Shown here: piece by piece, positions 1-6,806 of the stretch
Numbering within the stretch: the first letter of the stretch is position 1
Layout of the letters: each line of letters begins with the position of its first letter
Assembly: GCF_001427875.1 (NCBI RefSeq)
Contig: NZ_LMHK01000003.1
Location: forward strand, 62,001 to 126,000
Source: Devosia sp. Root685
GTDB lineage: Bacteria > Pseudomonadota > Alphaproteobacteria > Rhizobiales > Devosiaceae
Direction of reading: 5' to 3'
Length of the DNA stretch: 64,000 nucleotides
Position numbers and translations under genes: made by a program
Notes under the pieces: generated by a model
What the model saw: the letters and a program-made list of their open reading frames with translations, nothing else
Database searches by the model: none
What the model was told of the DNA's origin: nothing

Positions 1-95
1 AGATGGGGCAGCCCATAGTGTCGCGCCAGACCCAGAGCCAGGGTGCCCTTGCCGGAGGCGGCCGGCCCGTCGACGGCTATGATCATGAGCTTCAT
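1..95 (-). CDS. cmk: Cytidylate kinase, N-terminal part (cut by window start)
   Basis: Only the first 31 or so codons are present; the gene runs off the left edge. The readable N-terminus ([19 protein letters not shown]) contains the P-loop GPAASGKGT typical of cytidylate kinase, which phosphorylates CMP and dCMP in the cytoplasm. Starts at 95 ([10 protein letters not shown]) and 86 (MIIAVDG) are both in frame. The 86 start has a GGGAA at better spacing, and a further ATG lies at 110. In many relatives aroA sits between the TIGR02300 gene and cmk; here there is no room for it, so aroA is not at this position. Confidence 0.85.
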   Translation of the reverse strand, partial: MKLMIIAVDGPAASGKGTLALGLARHYGLPH

Positions 96-276
96 TCCCG
101 CGCTTGGCATATCCCTGACCGCCTTAGCATGGCTTGGCCCGACGGAGCCACCCTCGCCCATTCAGCATTTAGGATTTGACACAACCCGGCTTTGCACCTA
201 ACCGGACTGGCCGAATATCAGGCTTGGCCGCGGCGGTCGGCCCAAGGCATTTTCCCCTATCGACGAGGCATGTGAA

Positions 277-681
277 ATGGCCAACGAACGCGGCACCAAG
301 CGTACCGATCCCGATACCGGCAAGAAGTTCTACGATCTGAACATGGATCCGATCGTCTCGCCCTATTCCGGCAAGTCCTATCCCCGCTCCTATTTCGACA
401 CCCTGGCCGTTGGCAAGGCGTCGACCGTGACTTCGCGCAAGGTCGACGATGAAGATGAGGTCGAGGAAGAAGAGGTTGAGGACACCAACGCCCCTGAAAT
501 CGTCAGCCTCGAGGATGCCGACGCTGAAGAGAGCGGCGGCGACGAGGAAATCCCAGATACCGACGATGTCGAAGTCGACGAAGAACTGGGCGACGACGAG
601 GAAGACGTGTTCCTCGAAGAGGAAGACGACGACGCCGACGACGGCCTCGGCTTTGAGGTCGGCGACGACGAAGACCGCTGA
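277..681 (+). CDS. TIGR02300 family protein (FYDLN acidic protein)
   Basis: This 134-residue protein has the hallmark FYDLN at residues 18-22, within a conserved N-terminal 40-residue block that looks like a small zinc-ribbon relative lacking its cysteines. A tail made almost entirely of Asp and Glu follows (about residues 55-134). The family is conserved in alphaproteobacteria and its function is unknown. It is transcribed away from cmk and ends in front of a strong hairpin and tRNA-Ala, a neighbourhood seen repeatedly in Hyphomicrobiales. Assignment to the family is firm; no role can be read from the sequence. Confidence 0.92.
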   Translation: MANERGTKRTDPDTGKKFYDLNMDPIVSPYSGKSYPRSYFDTLAVGKASTVTSRKVDDEDEVEEEEVEDTNAPEIVSLEDADAEESGGDEEIPDTDDVEVDEELGDDEEDVFLEEEDDDADDGLGFEVGDDEDR

Positions 682-697
682 TTTTATTTGACTATTT

Positions 698-723
698 CCG
701 CCGGGGAGGGTTTTCCCCGGCGG
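698..723. terminator. Hairpin after TIGR02300 gene
   Basis: Perfect 10-bp arms (698-707 and 714-723) surround the 6-nt loop GGGTTT, just past the stop codon at 681. On the plus strand the stem is followed by ATGAAAAAAG, not a T-tract. It may stop transcription by itself or serve as an RNA 3' end. Confidence 0.55.
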
Positions 724-821
724 ATGAAAAAAGTGTCATTTAGGCTCTTGCGTTGTCCGGAATCATCCTCTAGGTTCCGCCTCGCTTCAGCCGGGCACTG
801 TCCCTGAAGTACCCATGGAAT

Positions 822-897
<76 letters not shown>

Positions 898-1083
898 TTT
901 CCTCCGAAATTGTTGACAGACTGCTAGCATCGAGCGCGGTTTTGGCGCGAATGCGTCAGGGTTCGGTTGTGTCCTTGCGCCAGTTTTCTATACTGGGCGG
1001 CAAGAACCAGCCGGGGACGCCCCTTTTTGTCGTCCAGTATCGATCCCCATCCGAGAAAAATCGAACCGCGTTGGCGGCGGGCC

Positions 1084-2781
1084 GTGCGATTCGCCGGGCG
1101 GCGTCTCGATACGCTTTCCGCCGGTGGCTGGCTTTTTGGCCTGCTCTTTGCCGCGCTATCGCTGACCCCTTCGCTGATCCCGCGCAATGTCATGGTGCAG
1201 GGGGTGCTTTCCGGCTGCGCTTTTGCGGCCGGCTATGGCATCGGGGTGTTTTTCGAATGGCTGTGGAATTTTCTCGAACTGCGCTGGCCCAACCGAAAAA
1301 TAGCGCGCTGGACCGGACGGCTCTGCGCCGGGGCGTGCCTCGTGCTGACCATCGTCTTTCTCTGGTTCTGGACGGGCTGGCAGAATTCCATCCGCGCCGG
1401 CATGGGCGAGGCGCCGCTTGAAGCGACCCAGCCGCTGCTGGTGGCCCTGATTGCCCTGCTGCCGGCGGCGCTGCTGATCGGCCTTGGCACATTGATCGTC
1501 GAGGGCGTGCGCGTGGTCGCCCGCTGGCTCACCAGACTGATCCCGCCGCGCGTGGCGCTCGTTGGGGCCATGATCCTTGTCGGGCTCGCCACCGCGACAG
1601 TGGGCGATGGCGTTATTGCGCGCGGACTGTTTCTGGCGGCCGACCGGTTCTATGGCGATTTCGACCGGCTCGTGGGGATTTCAGAACCCATGCCGACCGA
1701 TCCGCTCAAATCGGGCAGCGCTCAATCGCTGGTGCGCTGGGACACGATTGGGCTTGATGCGCGCGTCTATGTCGAAACCGGCCCCAGCGCCGGGGAGATC
1801 GCCGCCATCACCGAAAAGCCGGCGGAAACGCCGCTGCGCGTCTATGTCGGCCTGCGCTCGGCCGATACCCCGGAGCAGCGCGCCGCGCTGGCCCTCAAGG
1901 AAATGGACCGGGTGGGGGCTTTCGATAGGGCGGTGCTGGTACTGATCATGCCGGTTGGCACCGGCTGGGTCGAGCCGGCGGCGATAGACACGCTCGAATT
2001 TCTCCACGGTGGCGATGTCGCCAGCGTCGCCGTGCAATATTCCTATCTGACGAGCTGGCTGTCGCTGGTGTCCGAGCCCGATATCGGGGTGGAAACGGCG
2101 CGGGCCCTGTTCAACGCCGTCTATGACCGCTGGACCCATATGCCGCGGGACCAGAGGCCAAAACTCTATCTCCATGGCCTCAGCCTTGGCGCCTATAGTT
2201 CGGCCGCCTCGGCGCAGCTCTATGATATTCTGGGCGATCCCTTTGATGGCGCGCTTTGGGTCGGGCCGCCCTTTGCGAGCGCCGCCTGGCGCACGACGAC
2301 GGCCAATCGCGATCCCGGCTCGCCCGTCTGGCGGCCGCGCATCGGCCAGGAAACCACGGTCCGCTTTGCCAATAAGGGCGACGATCTCGACACTGCCGAG
2401 GCCTGGGGGCCGCTGCGCATCGTCTATCTGCAATATCCCTCCGATCCGATCGTGTTCTTCGACTGGGCCCTGCCCTATCGCGAGCCCCTATGGCTGAGCG
2501 GGGAGCGGGCGCCTTCGGTTTCCCCGCTGCTCAACTGGTACCCGGTCGTCACCTTCCTGCAATTGGCGCTCGACATGGCGCTCGCCCAGACCGCGCCCAT
2601 CGGCTTTGGTCACGTCTATGCGCCGCAGGACTATTTTGACGGCTGGGTGGCCGTCACCGCGCCAGAGGGTTTTACAAGTGCCGAACTGGAAGCGCTGGAA
2701 GCAAAACTGACCCGGCACGGGCCGCGAGCGCTGATCGAGGGTGGCTGGTTTTTGCACAATCAGCCGGTTGTGGAAAACTGA
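1084..2781 (+). CDS. Membrane-bound alpha/beta-hydrolase family protein (Abhydrolase_9 type)
   Basis: About 565 residues. An N-terminal membrane part with four to five hydrophobic segments includes a conserved-looking ALSLTPSLIPR motif after the first segment. A soluble C-terminal hydrolase domain follows, with landmarks RWDTIG, YVGLRSADTPEQRA, VAVQYSYLTSWLSL and the nucleophile elbow HGLSLGAYSS (G-x-S-x-G). This matches the Abhydrolase_9 N- and C-terminal families of unknown substrate. An in-frame TTG at 967 would add 39 unconserved-looking residues; the GTG at 1084 leaves a short lead before the first membrane segment and is preferred. The gene stands alone after tRNA-Ala and is followed by a palindromic repeat that can act as terminator. 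Confidence 0.82.
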   Translation: MRFAGRRLDTLSAGGWLFGLLFAALSLTPSLIPRNVMVQGVLSGCAFAAGYGIGVFFEWLWNFLELRWPNRKIARWTGRLCAGACLVLTIVFLWFWTGWQNSIRAGMGEAPLEATQPLLVALIALLPAALLIGLGTLIVEGVRVVARWLTRLIPPRVALVGAMILVGLATATVGDGVIARGLFLAADRFYGDFDRLVGISEPMPTDPLKSGSAQSLVRWDTIGLDARVYVETGPSAGEIAAITEKPAETPLRVYVGLRSADTPEQRAALALKEMDRVGAFDRAVLVLIMPVGTGWVEPAAIDTLEFLHGGDVASVAVQYSYLTSWLSLVSEPDIGVETARALFNAVYDRWTHMPRDQRPKLYLHGLSLGAYSSAASAQLYDILGDPFDGALWVGPPFASAAWRTTTANRDPGSPVWRPRIGQETTVRFANKGDDLDTAEAWGPLRIVYLQYPSDPIVFFDWALPYREPLWLSGERAPSVSPLLNWYPVVTFLQLALDMALAQTAPIGFGHVYAPQDYFDGWVAVTAPEGFTSAELEALEAKLTRHGPRALIEGGWFLHNQPVVEN

Positions 2782-2794
2782 TTGAAGCAAACGC

Positions 2795-2829
2795 GATTGT
2801 CACCCCGGCCTAAAGCCGGGGTGACAATC
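2795..2829. repeat. Dispersed palindrome, GTCACCCCGGC family
   Basis: A 15-bp perfect inverted repeat (2795-2809 and 2815-2829) has loop CTAAA, with arms containing GTCACCCCGGC and GCCGGGGTGAC. Related copies lie at 7990-8019, 10079-10149, 38797-38819 and 61131-61153, always between genes. It probably forms the 3' hairpin of the preceding transcript. Confidence 0.85.
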
Positions 2830-2937
2830 CGTGGGTGGCGAGATTTTCGGGAAAGCGACACTCCTGCCATAATCGGGTTTGACGCTCACTATCCTTCTGG
2901 CATTTCTTCGATTCCGTGCCGGACCAGGACCAAAAAA

Positions 2938-4080
2938 ATGGCCAGAAACCCCATTACCCTTTCGAGCGAAACGGCGCGGCGCATTTGGCTCAAGGCGCAG
3001 CGGCTGGATGAGGAAGCCCCGTTTGGCGCTGGCCCCGCGGCATCGGCGGCGGCCATTGCGCATCTGGGCTATGTGCAGATCGACACGATCAATGTGATCG
3101 AGCGCTGCCACCATCATATTCTTTATTCCCGCATTCCCGATTATCGCCGCGCCGATCTCTCGCATCTGCAAAGCGCGGAAAAATCCATTTTCGAATATTG
3201 GACCCACGCGCTGAGTTATGTGCCGGTCGAGGATTTGCGGTTTTTCGTGCCGGCAATGAAGGTTTTTCGGGACAATCCGAGCGCCTGGTTCGGGACGGTG
3301 TCGAAGGCCGAGATATCAGCCATGAGAAAGCGCCTGCGCGAGGGTGGGCCGCTGTCGATCCGCGATATCGACGACGATGAACTGGTGGAAAAGGATCACC
3401 CCTGGGCGAGCAGAAAACCCTCCAAGCGCGTGCTGCAGCTGATGTTTTATCAGGGCCATGTCGCGATTGCGGCGCGCGAGGGCATGCTGAAAACCTATGA
3501 CCTGATCGAGCGGCATTTTAGTTGGGCGAGCACTCCCAAACCGGCGACCGAGCGGCAGATCACCGCCTATCTGCTCGACCGGGCGCTCAGGAGTCAGGGC
3601 ATCGTCAGTCTTGATTCCATCTGCCACCTCAACGCCAAGGCGAAAAAACCGGTGCGCGAACTGATCGAGGCGCGGGTGAAGCGCCGGGACCTCGTGCCGG
3701 TGATCATCGAGGGTGCGGAAAAAGTGCCGCATTGGGCTGCACCCTCGGTCCTGGAGGCCGAGGCGCGGCCTTCCGGTCGCGTGCACGTGCTTTCGCCCTT
3801 CGATCCGCTGGTTATCCAGCGCAAGCGGCTCAAAATTTTCTTCGGCTACGACCACCTGTTCGAAGCCTATGTGCCGGCGGCCAAGCGGGTCTATGGTTAT
3901 TTTGCCCTGCCCGTACTGGTGGGTGATCGGGTGGTCGCAGCAGTGGATTTGAAGACCGACCGCGCCGCGGGAAAACTGCTGGTGCAGAAATGGACCTGGC
4001 TGGAAGAGGTTGGCGCAGAGGAGAGGGCGGCGGTGGATGTGGAACTGGGGCGGTTCGAGCGGTTTCAATTGGGGGTTTAG
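2938..4080 (+). CDS. YcaQ/AlkX-type winged-helix DNA glycosylase
   Basis: A 380-residue protein of the HTH_42 superfamily, which includes AlkZ and E. coli YcaQ (AlkX). These enzymes cut out alkylated bases and unhook DNA interstrand crosslinks. The sequence shows the early VQIDTINV segment, matching the Q-hydrophobic-D form of the catalytic motif known for YcaQ-type members, then FEYWTHALSYVP and SPFDPLVIQRKRLKIFFGYDHLFEAYVP, both typical of the family. The open frame reaches back to 2782, but that part spans the palindromic repeat. The ATG at 2938 (MARNPITLS) is the natural start. No operon partner; the downstream flank is repeat DNA. Confidence 0.88.
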   Translation: MARNPITLSSETARRIWLKAQRLDEEAPFGAGPAASAAAIAHLGYVQIDTINVIERCHHHILYSRIPDYRRADLSHLQSAEKSIFEYWTHALSYVPVEDLRFFVPAMKVFRDNPSAWFGTVSKAEISAMRKRLREGGPLSIRDIDDDELVEKDHPWASRKPSKRVLQLMFYQGHVAIAAREGMLKTYDLIERHFSWASTPKPATERQITAYLLDRALRSQGIVSLDSICHLNAKAKKPVRELIEARVKRRDLVPVIIEGAEKVPHWAAPSVLEAEARPSGRVHVLSPFDPLVIQRKRLKIFFGYDHLFEAYVPAAKRVYGYFALPVLVGDRVVAAVDLKTDRAAGKLLVQKWTWLEEVGAEERAAVDVELGRFERFQLGV

Positions 4081-4169
4081 TGCTTGCCGGACACCCCCTC
4101 CCATCCTCCCCCATCAAGGGGGAGGTGCTGCACCCAGTTTTTGTTCAGATCGTGCCTAACCCGCCGGCT

Positions 4170-4235
4170 CCAACCGAATTCGCTATGGCGAATTCAGTGA
4201 CAGCTCCCCCTTGATGGGGGGCCGGGAGGGGTGAT
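4170..4235 (+). repeat. Left inverted repeat flanking DUF559 gene
   Basis: 66 bp that reappear in reverse orientation at 4714-4781, differing by only a few bases and two single-base gaps. It contains the GAATTCGCTATGGCGAATTC palindrome and a CCCCCTTGATGGGGG stem. Confidence 0.85.
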
Positions 4236-4250
4236 TGCGGTGCCGGGAAA

Positions 4251-4331
4251 ATGACGCGGGATTCACTACCACGAAAGCTGAGACGTGGGCGAGATCGTCC
4301 CCCACCCGCCGGCTCGACACCTCCCCCTTGA
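4251..4331 (+). pseudogene. Truncated duplicate of the DUF559 gene start
   Basis: Starting with ATG at 4251, the first 12 codons encode MTRDSLPRKLRR, the same N-terminus as the intact gene at 4371 (MTRDSLPRKLRR, with synonymous differences). After about codon 12 the similarity stops, the frame enters repeat sequence and hits TGA at 4331. This looks like a remnant of tandem duplication of the gene's 5' end together with its upstream repeat. Confidence 0.7.
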
Positions 4332-4370
4332 TGGGGGAGGATGGGAGGGGGTGATCGGGGGCGTGAGGAA

Positions 4371-4757
4371 ATGACGCGGGACTCGCTGCCACGAAAGCTC
4401 AGGCGCCAACCCACGCCGCCGGAAATTCGCTTCTGGCGGCTCATTCATCCGCTGCGCGAAGCGGGCTGGCACTTTCGCAAGCAATCCCCGATCGGGCGCT
4501 ATGTCGTGGACTTCGTGTGCCATCGGGCCAAGCTGATCGTCGAGATCGATGGCGATTCCCATTACCTGCCCGAGGGAATGGCGCGCGATGTGGTGCGGAC
4601 GCGCTTCCTTGTGGGTGAGGGGTTTCGGGTGGTCCGGTTCACCAATTCCGATGTGATGACGGCGGAGGAAGGCGTGTACCTCGAAGTGGTGAGGGGACTT
4701 GAAAGCACCGAAGTCACCCCCTCCCGGCCTCCCCCATCAAGGGGGAGGTGTCACTGA
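4371..4757 (+). CDS. DUF559 domain protein (Vsr-like endonuclease fold)
   Basis: A 128-residue protein with the DUF559 core: TPPEIRFWRLI, FRKQSPIGRYVVDFVC, KLIVEIDGDSHY and FRVVRFTNSDVM. These correspond to the conserved D and E-x-D/H residues of the Vsr-related nuclease superfamily. Family members are predicted nucleases without an established substrate. The start at 4371 (GAGGA just upstream) matches the duplicated start at 4251. The last 15 codons (from about TPSRPPPSRGRC) lie inside the right-hand inverted repeat, so the natural C-terminus has been replaced or formed by repeat DNA. No neighbouring gene shares its strand closely. Confidence 0.8.
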   Translation: MTRDSLPRKLRRQPTPPEIRFWRLIHPLREAGWHFRKQSPIGRYVVDFVCHRAKLIVEIDGDSHYLPEGMARDVVRTRFLVGEGFRVVRFTNSDVMTAEEGVYLEVVRGLESTEVTPSRPPPSRGRCH

Positions 4758-4781
4758 ATTCGCTATGGCGAATTCGGTTGG
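4714..4781 (-). repeat. Right inverted repeat flanking DUF559 gene
   Basis: Reverse-complement partner of 4170-4235. It overlaps the 3' end of the DUF559 gene (stop at 4757). Together the two copies bracket a 612-bp unit (4170-4781). Confidence 0.85.
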
Positions 4782-4913
4782 GGACGGTGGATTGGGCGAG
4801 AATCGTCCCCCACCCGCCGGCTCGGTTGGGGACTGTGGGTGGGAGAGAATAGTGCCGAAGCCCAAGGTGCTCTCCTGGTAGACGCCCAGTCGATCACATT
4901 ACCATTCTTTCAT

Positions 4914-4925
4914 AAGATATATCTT
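4914..4925. promoter_or_regulatory. Candidate PadR operator palindrome
   Basis: A perfect 12-bp palindrome, AAGATATATCTT, sits in an AT-rich island 62 bp before the PadR start, in otherwise GC-rich DNA. PadR proteins often bind AT-rich palindromes in their own promoter, so autoregulation here is a fair inference, not a demonstrated fact. Confidence 0.5.
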
Positions 4926-4986
4926 GAAACTGTCTCTGGGCGTTCCGACCTCATTGGTCAGGAACAAAACATATCGGAGACACATC

Positions 4987-5673
4987 ATGTCTTACTGGCG
5001 GAATGGCGAACCCAATTGGCGGCGTTTTGAGCAGATGGCGCGTCGCGGCTGGGGCAAAGTGCAGAATTTTAGCGAAGAAGACCTTGGCAATATCGGCGGC
5101 AATTTTCGCGTGGGCCGCATGCTGGCTTCGGGCGATGTGCGCCTTGTGGCGCTTTATCTCATCGAGCAGCAGCCCCGGCACGGCTATGATCTGATCAAGG
5201 CTATCGAAGAGCGGTCCAACGGCGTTTATTCGCCGAGCCCCGGCATCGTCTATCCGGCGCTGACCTATCTTGAGGAAGCCGGCTATGTGACCTCGTCGGC
5301 CGAGGGCAATAAAAAACTCTATACCATTACCGACGAAGGCCGGACGCATCTGAATGAAAACCGCGAGGCGGTGGCTTCGACGCTGGATTTTCTGGCGCGG
5401 ACCGGCGAGCAGTTCAACCGGTTTCGTGAGTTCGTCCGGGCCGATTGGCCCTTTGGCGGGCGGCCCGGGGAGGGCAACGAGCCGCATCGCGGGGGTGAAG
5501 ACCGGCCGCTCCATGACGCGGTGCCGGAACTGGATCAGGCGCGAAAAGCCCTGAAGGGGGCGATCCGCAAGGCACGGCATGGCTCGGAAGAGCATCAGCG
5601 CCGGGCGGCCGAGATTTTGCGTCGCGCGGCGGCAGAGGTCGATGGGCTGAGCGAGGATGACGTGGATCTCTAG
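4987..5673 (+). CDS. PadR family transcriptional regulator
   Basis: 228 residues. The PadR winged helix occupies roughly residues 40-120: GDVRLVALYLIEQQPRHGYDLIKAIEERSNGVYSPSPGIVYPALTYLEEAGYVTSS, with the diagnostic SPGIVYPALTYLEEAGY helix. The N-terminal 35 residues are basic and aromatic (YWRNGEPNWRRFEQ). The C-terminus is a charged helical region with no Cys or His cluster, so no metal site is evident. ATG at 4987 follows CGGAGA at 4975-4980; an in-frame upstream GTG-like extension to 4924 would overlap the candidate operator and is rejected. Its target is unclear. It faces the TetR gene convergently. Confidence 0.88.
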   Translation: MSYWRNGEPNWRRFEQMARRGWGKVQNFSEEDLGNIGGNFRVGRMLASGDVRLVALYLIEQQPRHGYDLIKAIEERSNGVYSPSPGIVYPALTYLEEAGYVTSSAEGNKKLYTITDEGRTHLNENREAVASTLDFLARTGEQFNRFREFVRADWPFGGRPGEGNEPHRGGEDRPLHDAVPELDQARKALKGAIRKARHGSEEHQRRAAEILRRAAAEVDGLSEDDVDL

Positions 5674-5712
5674 GGGCGCTTGTTGCCTTGGGGGCATCGC
5701 ACCCCCACCCAT

Positions 5713-5733
5713 CCTCCCCCTGATAGGGGGAGG
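5713..5733. terminator. Hairpin between convergent padR and tetR genes
   Basis: CCTCCCCC and GGGGGAGG type arms around TGATA lie between two convergent stop codons. It is related to the CCCCCATCAAGGGGG repeats at 4.1-4.7 kb and is well placed as a bidirectional terminator. Confidence 0.6.
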
Positions 5734-5774
5734 GGTCGGGCTGGTGGCTGGGGGGCGATGAGCCCCCTGATCAG

Positions 5775-6467
5775 CTAGGCGCCCGGCTTGGTCTTGAGAT
5801 AATCGAGCACCATCTGCACGGCGTGGGCTTCGCGCTCTTGCACCATGGCGACGCTCGATAGGTCGCGCTCGAAGATGACCGAGAGCGTTGCCGTATTGGA
5901 CACGTAGAAAAAGCCCAGCGCGGCGACCGAAATATAGAGCTGCACCGGATCGACGTCGCGGCGGAAAATGTTCGCTTCATTGCCCCGGGCGATGATCTCG
6001 GCGATCTGCCCCACAAGCGGGGAATGCAGCGCCTTGATATCGGGCAGGGTTTTCAAAAACCGCGCATTTTCGATGTTTTCCGTGCCGAGAAGGCGCGGGA
6101 ACCAGGGATTGGCGAGGAAGTGGCGGAAGGTGAAGCGCACCAGACGATCCATGGCCTGGGCCGGATCATATTGATCGAGCGACAGCGCCCGTTCGCCCTT
6201 GCGAATCTCCTGATAGGCATCGAGCAGCACGGCCCGGTAGAGATCTTCCTTATTGCCGAAATAGTGGTAGAGCAGGCGCTTGTTGGCGCCGGCCCGATCG
6301 GCAATGGCATCGACCCGGGCGCCTTCAAAACCGCGATCGGCAAATTCGACGCGCGCGGCCGCAAGAATTGAGGCCTTAGTTTTCGCCGAATTGCGCGTGC
6401 GTTTGACGGCGGGTTCGGGCTTGCTGCTAGGGTTCTCGGCCGCGGCGGTTGAACTTGTGTCTGACAC
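5775..6467 (-). CDS. TetR/AcrR family transcriptional regulator
   Basis: About 230 residues from the GTG at 6467. The TetR DNA-binding domain is clear: KTKASILAAARVEFADRGFEGARVDAIADRAGANKRLLYHYFGNKEDLYRAVL. A C-terminal TetR ligand domain of the kind found in TetR_C_41-like regulators follows. The open frame extends to a TTG at 6677 and has an ATG at 6635, but those additions are low-complexity, and the far start overlaps a promoter-like TTGACA and an operator-like repeat. The gene is divergent from the Gfo/Idh-DUF993-isomerase operon and shares its upstream region with two copies of a short inverted motif, so it is the likely regulator of that operon and of itself. The ligand is unknown. Confidence 0.85.
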   Translation of the reverse strand: MSDTSSTAAAENPSSKPEPAVKRTRNSAKTKASILAAARVEFADRGFEGARVDAIADRAGANKRLLYHYFGNKEDLYRAVLLDAYQEIRKGERALSLDQYDPAQAMDRLVRFTFRHFLANPWFPRLLGTENIENARFLKTLPDIKALHSPLVGQIAEIIARGNEANIFRRDVDPVQLYISVAALGFFYVSNTATLSVIFERDLSSVAMVQEREAHAVQMVLDYLKTKPGA

Positions 6468-6677
6468 GTTTGGTACCGCCGGATGCGTTCTTTTGGGGGC
6501 CGATGACGTCGGGAATGGCCAATAGCAGCCGCTTTCCCGCCGGTAAAGCTGCGCGGCAGAGGCATAGGCGAGCAAGGCTCCGCCGATCGGCCGGAAGCGC
6601 CTCCCCCAAAATCCTCCCCGGCCGCTTCGGGCCATTGCCGGAAGTCTGGGCGGCACGCCTGCACCTGTCAAGTACAA

Positions 6678-6690
6678 GTAACCGGGCAGT
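6678..6690. promoter_or_regulatory. Operator-like motif copy 1 (GTAAC-N3-GCAGT)
   Basis: GTAACCGGGCAGT matches the second copy at 6767-6779 in both half-sites with identical 3-bp spacing. On the minus strand it lies just upstream of a TTGACA (about 6664-6669) that could be the tetR -35 element. Confidence 0.5.
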
Positions 6691-6766
6691 GCTTCGAGGC
6701 GTGACCTATCCGTGCTCTTTCCGGCATGAACGCGCTTGACGGTGGCCCGCGGCTGGCTGTAGGTAA

Positions 6767-6782
6767 GTAACTAAGCAGTTAC
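6767..6782. promoter_or_regulatory. Operator-like motif copy 2, perfect inverted repeat
   Basis: GTAACT-AAGC-AGTTAC is a perfect inverted repeat with 6-bp arms, 24 bp before the start codon of the Gfo/Idh gene. It shares GTAAC-N3-GCAGT with the copy at 6678. This is the form and place expected for a TetR operator. Confidence 0.6.
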
Positions 6783-6806
6783 ACCGCAAAGCGGTCGGAG
6801 GAGTGA

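Larger units (their letters stand above)
4091..4370. repeat. Intergenic repeat mosaic upstream of DUF559 gene
   Basis: This stretch is built from short repeats. TCCCCCATCAAGGGGGA-type palindromes occur at about 4106-4122, 4205-4220 and 4322-4337. The phrase ACCCGCCGGCTC occurs at about 4159-4170 and 4303-4314 and again near 4812-4823. A GAATTCGCTATGGCGAATTC palindrome lies at 4176-4195. The block 4161-4293 is an imperfect tandem duplicate of the block starting at 4303 and running into the DUF559 gene. Confidence 0.8.

Noticed and set aside
967-1083. N-terminal extension of the membrane hydrolase from a TTG at 967
   Set aside because: The 39 added residues are basic and unlike a membrane lead, with no ribosome site; GTG 1084 fits the family start better.
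4091-4830. CRISPR array
   Set aside because: The repeats are few, of different lengths and orientations, with no regular spacers and no cas genes in the window.
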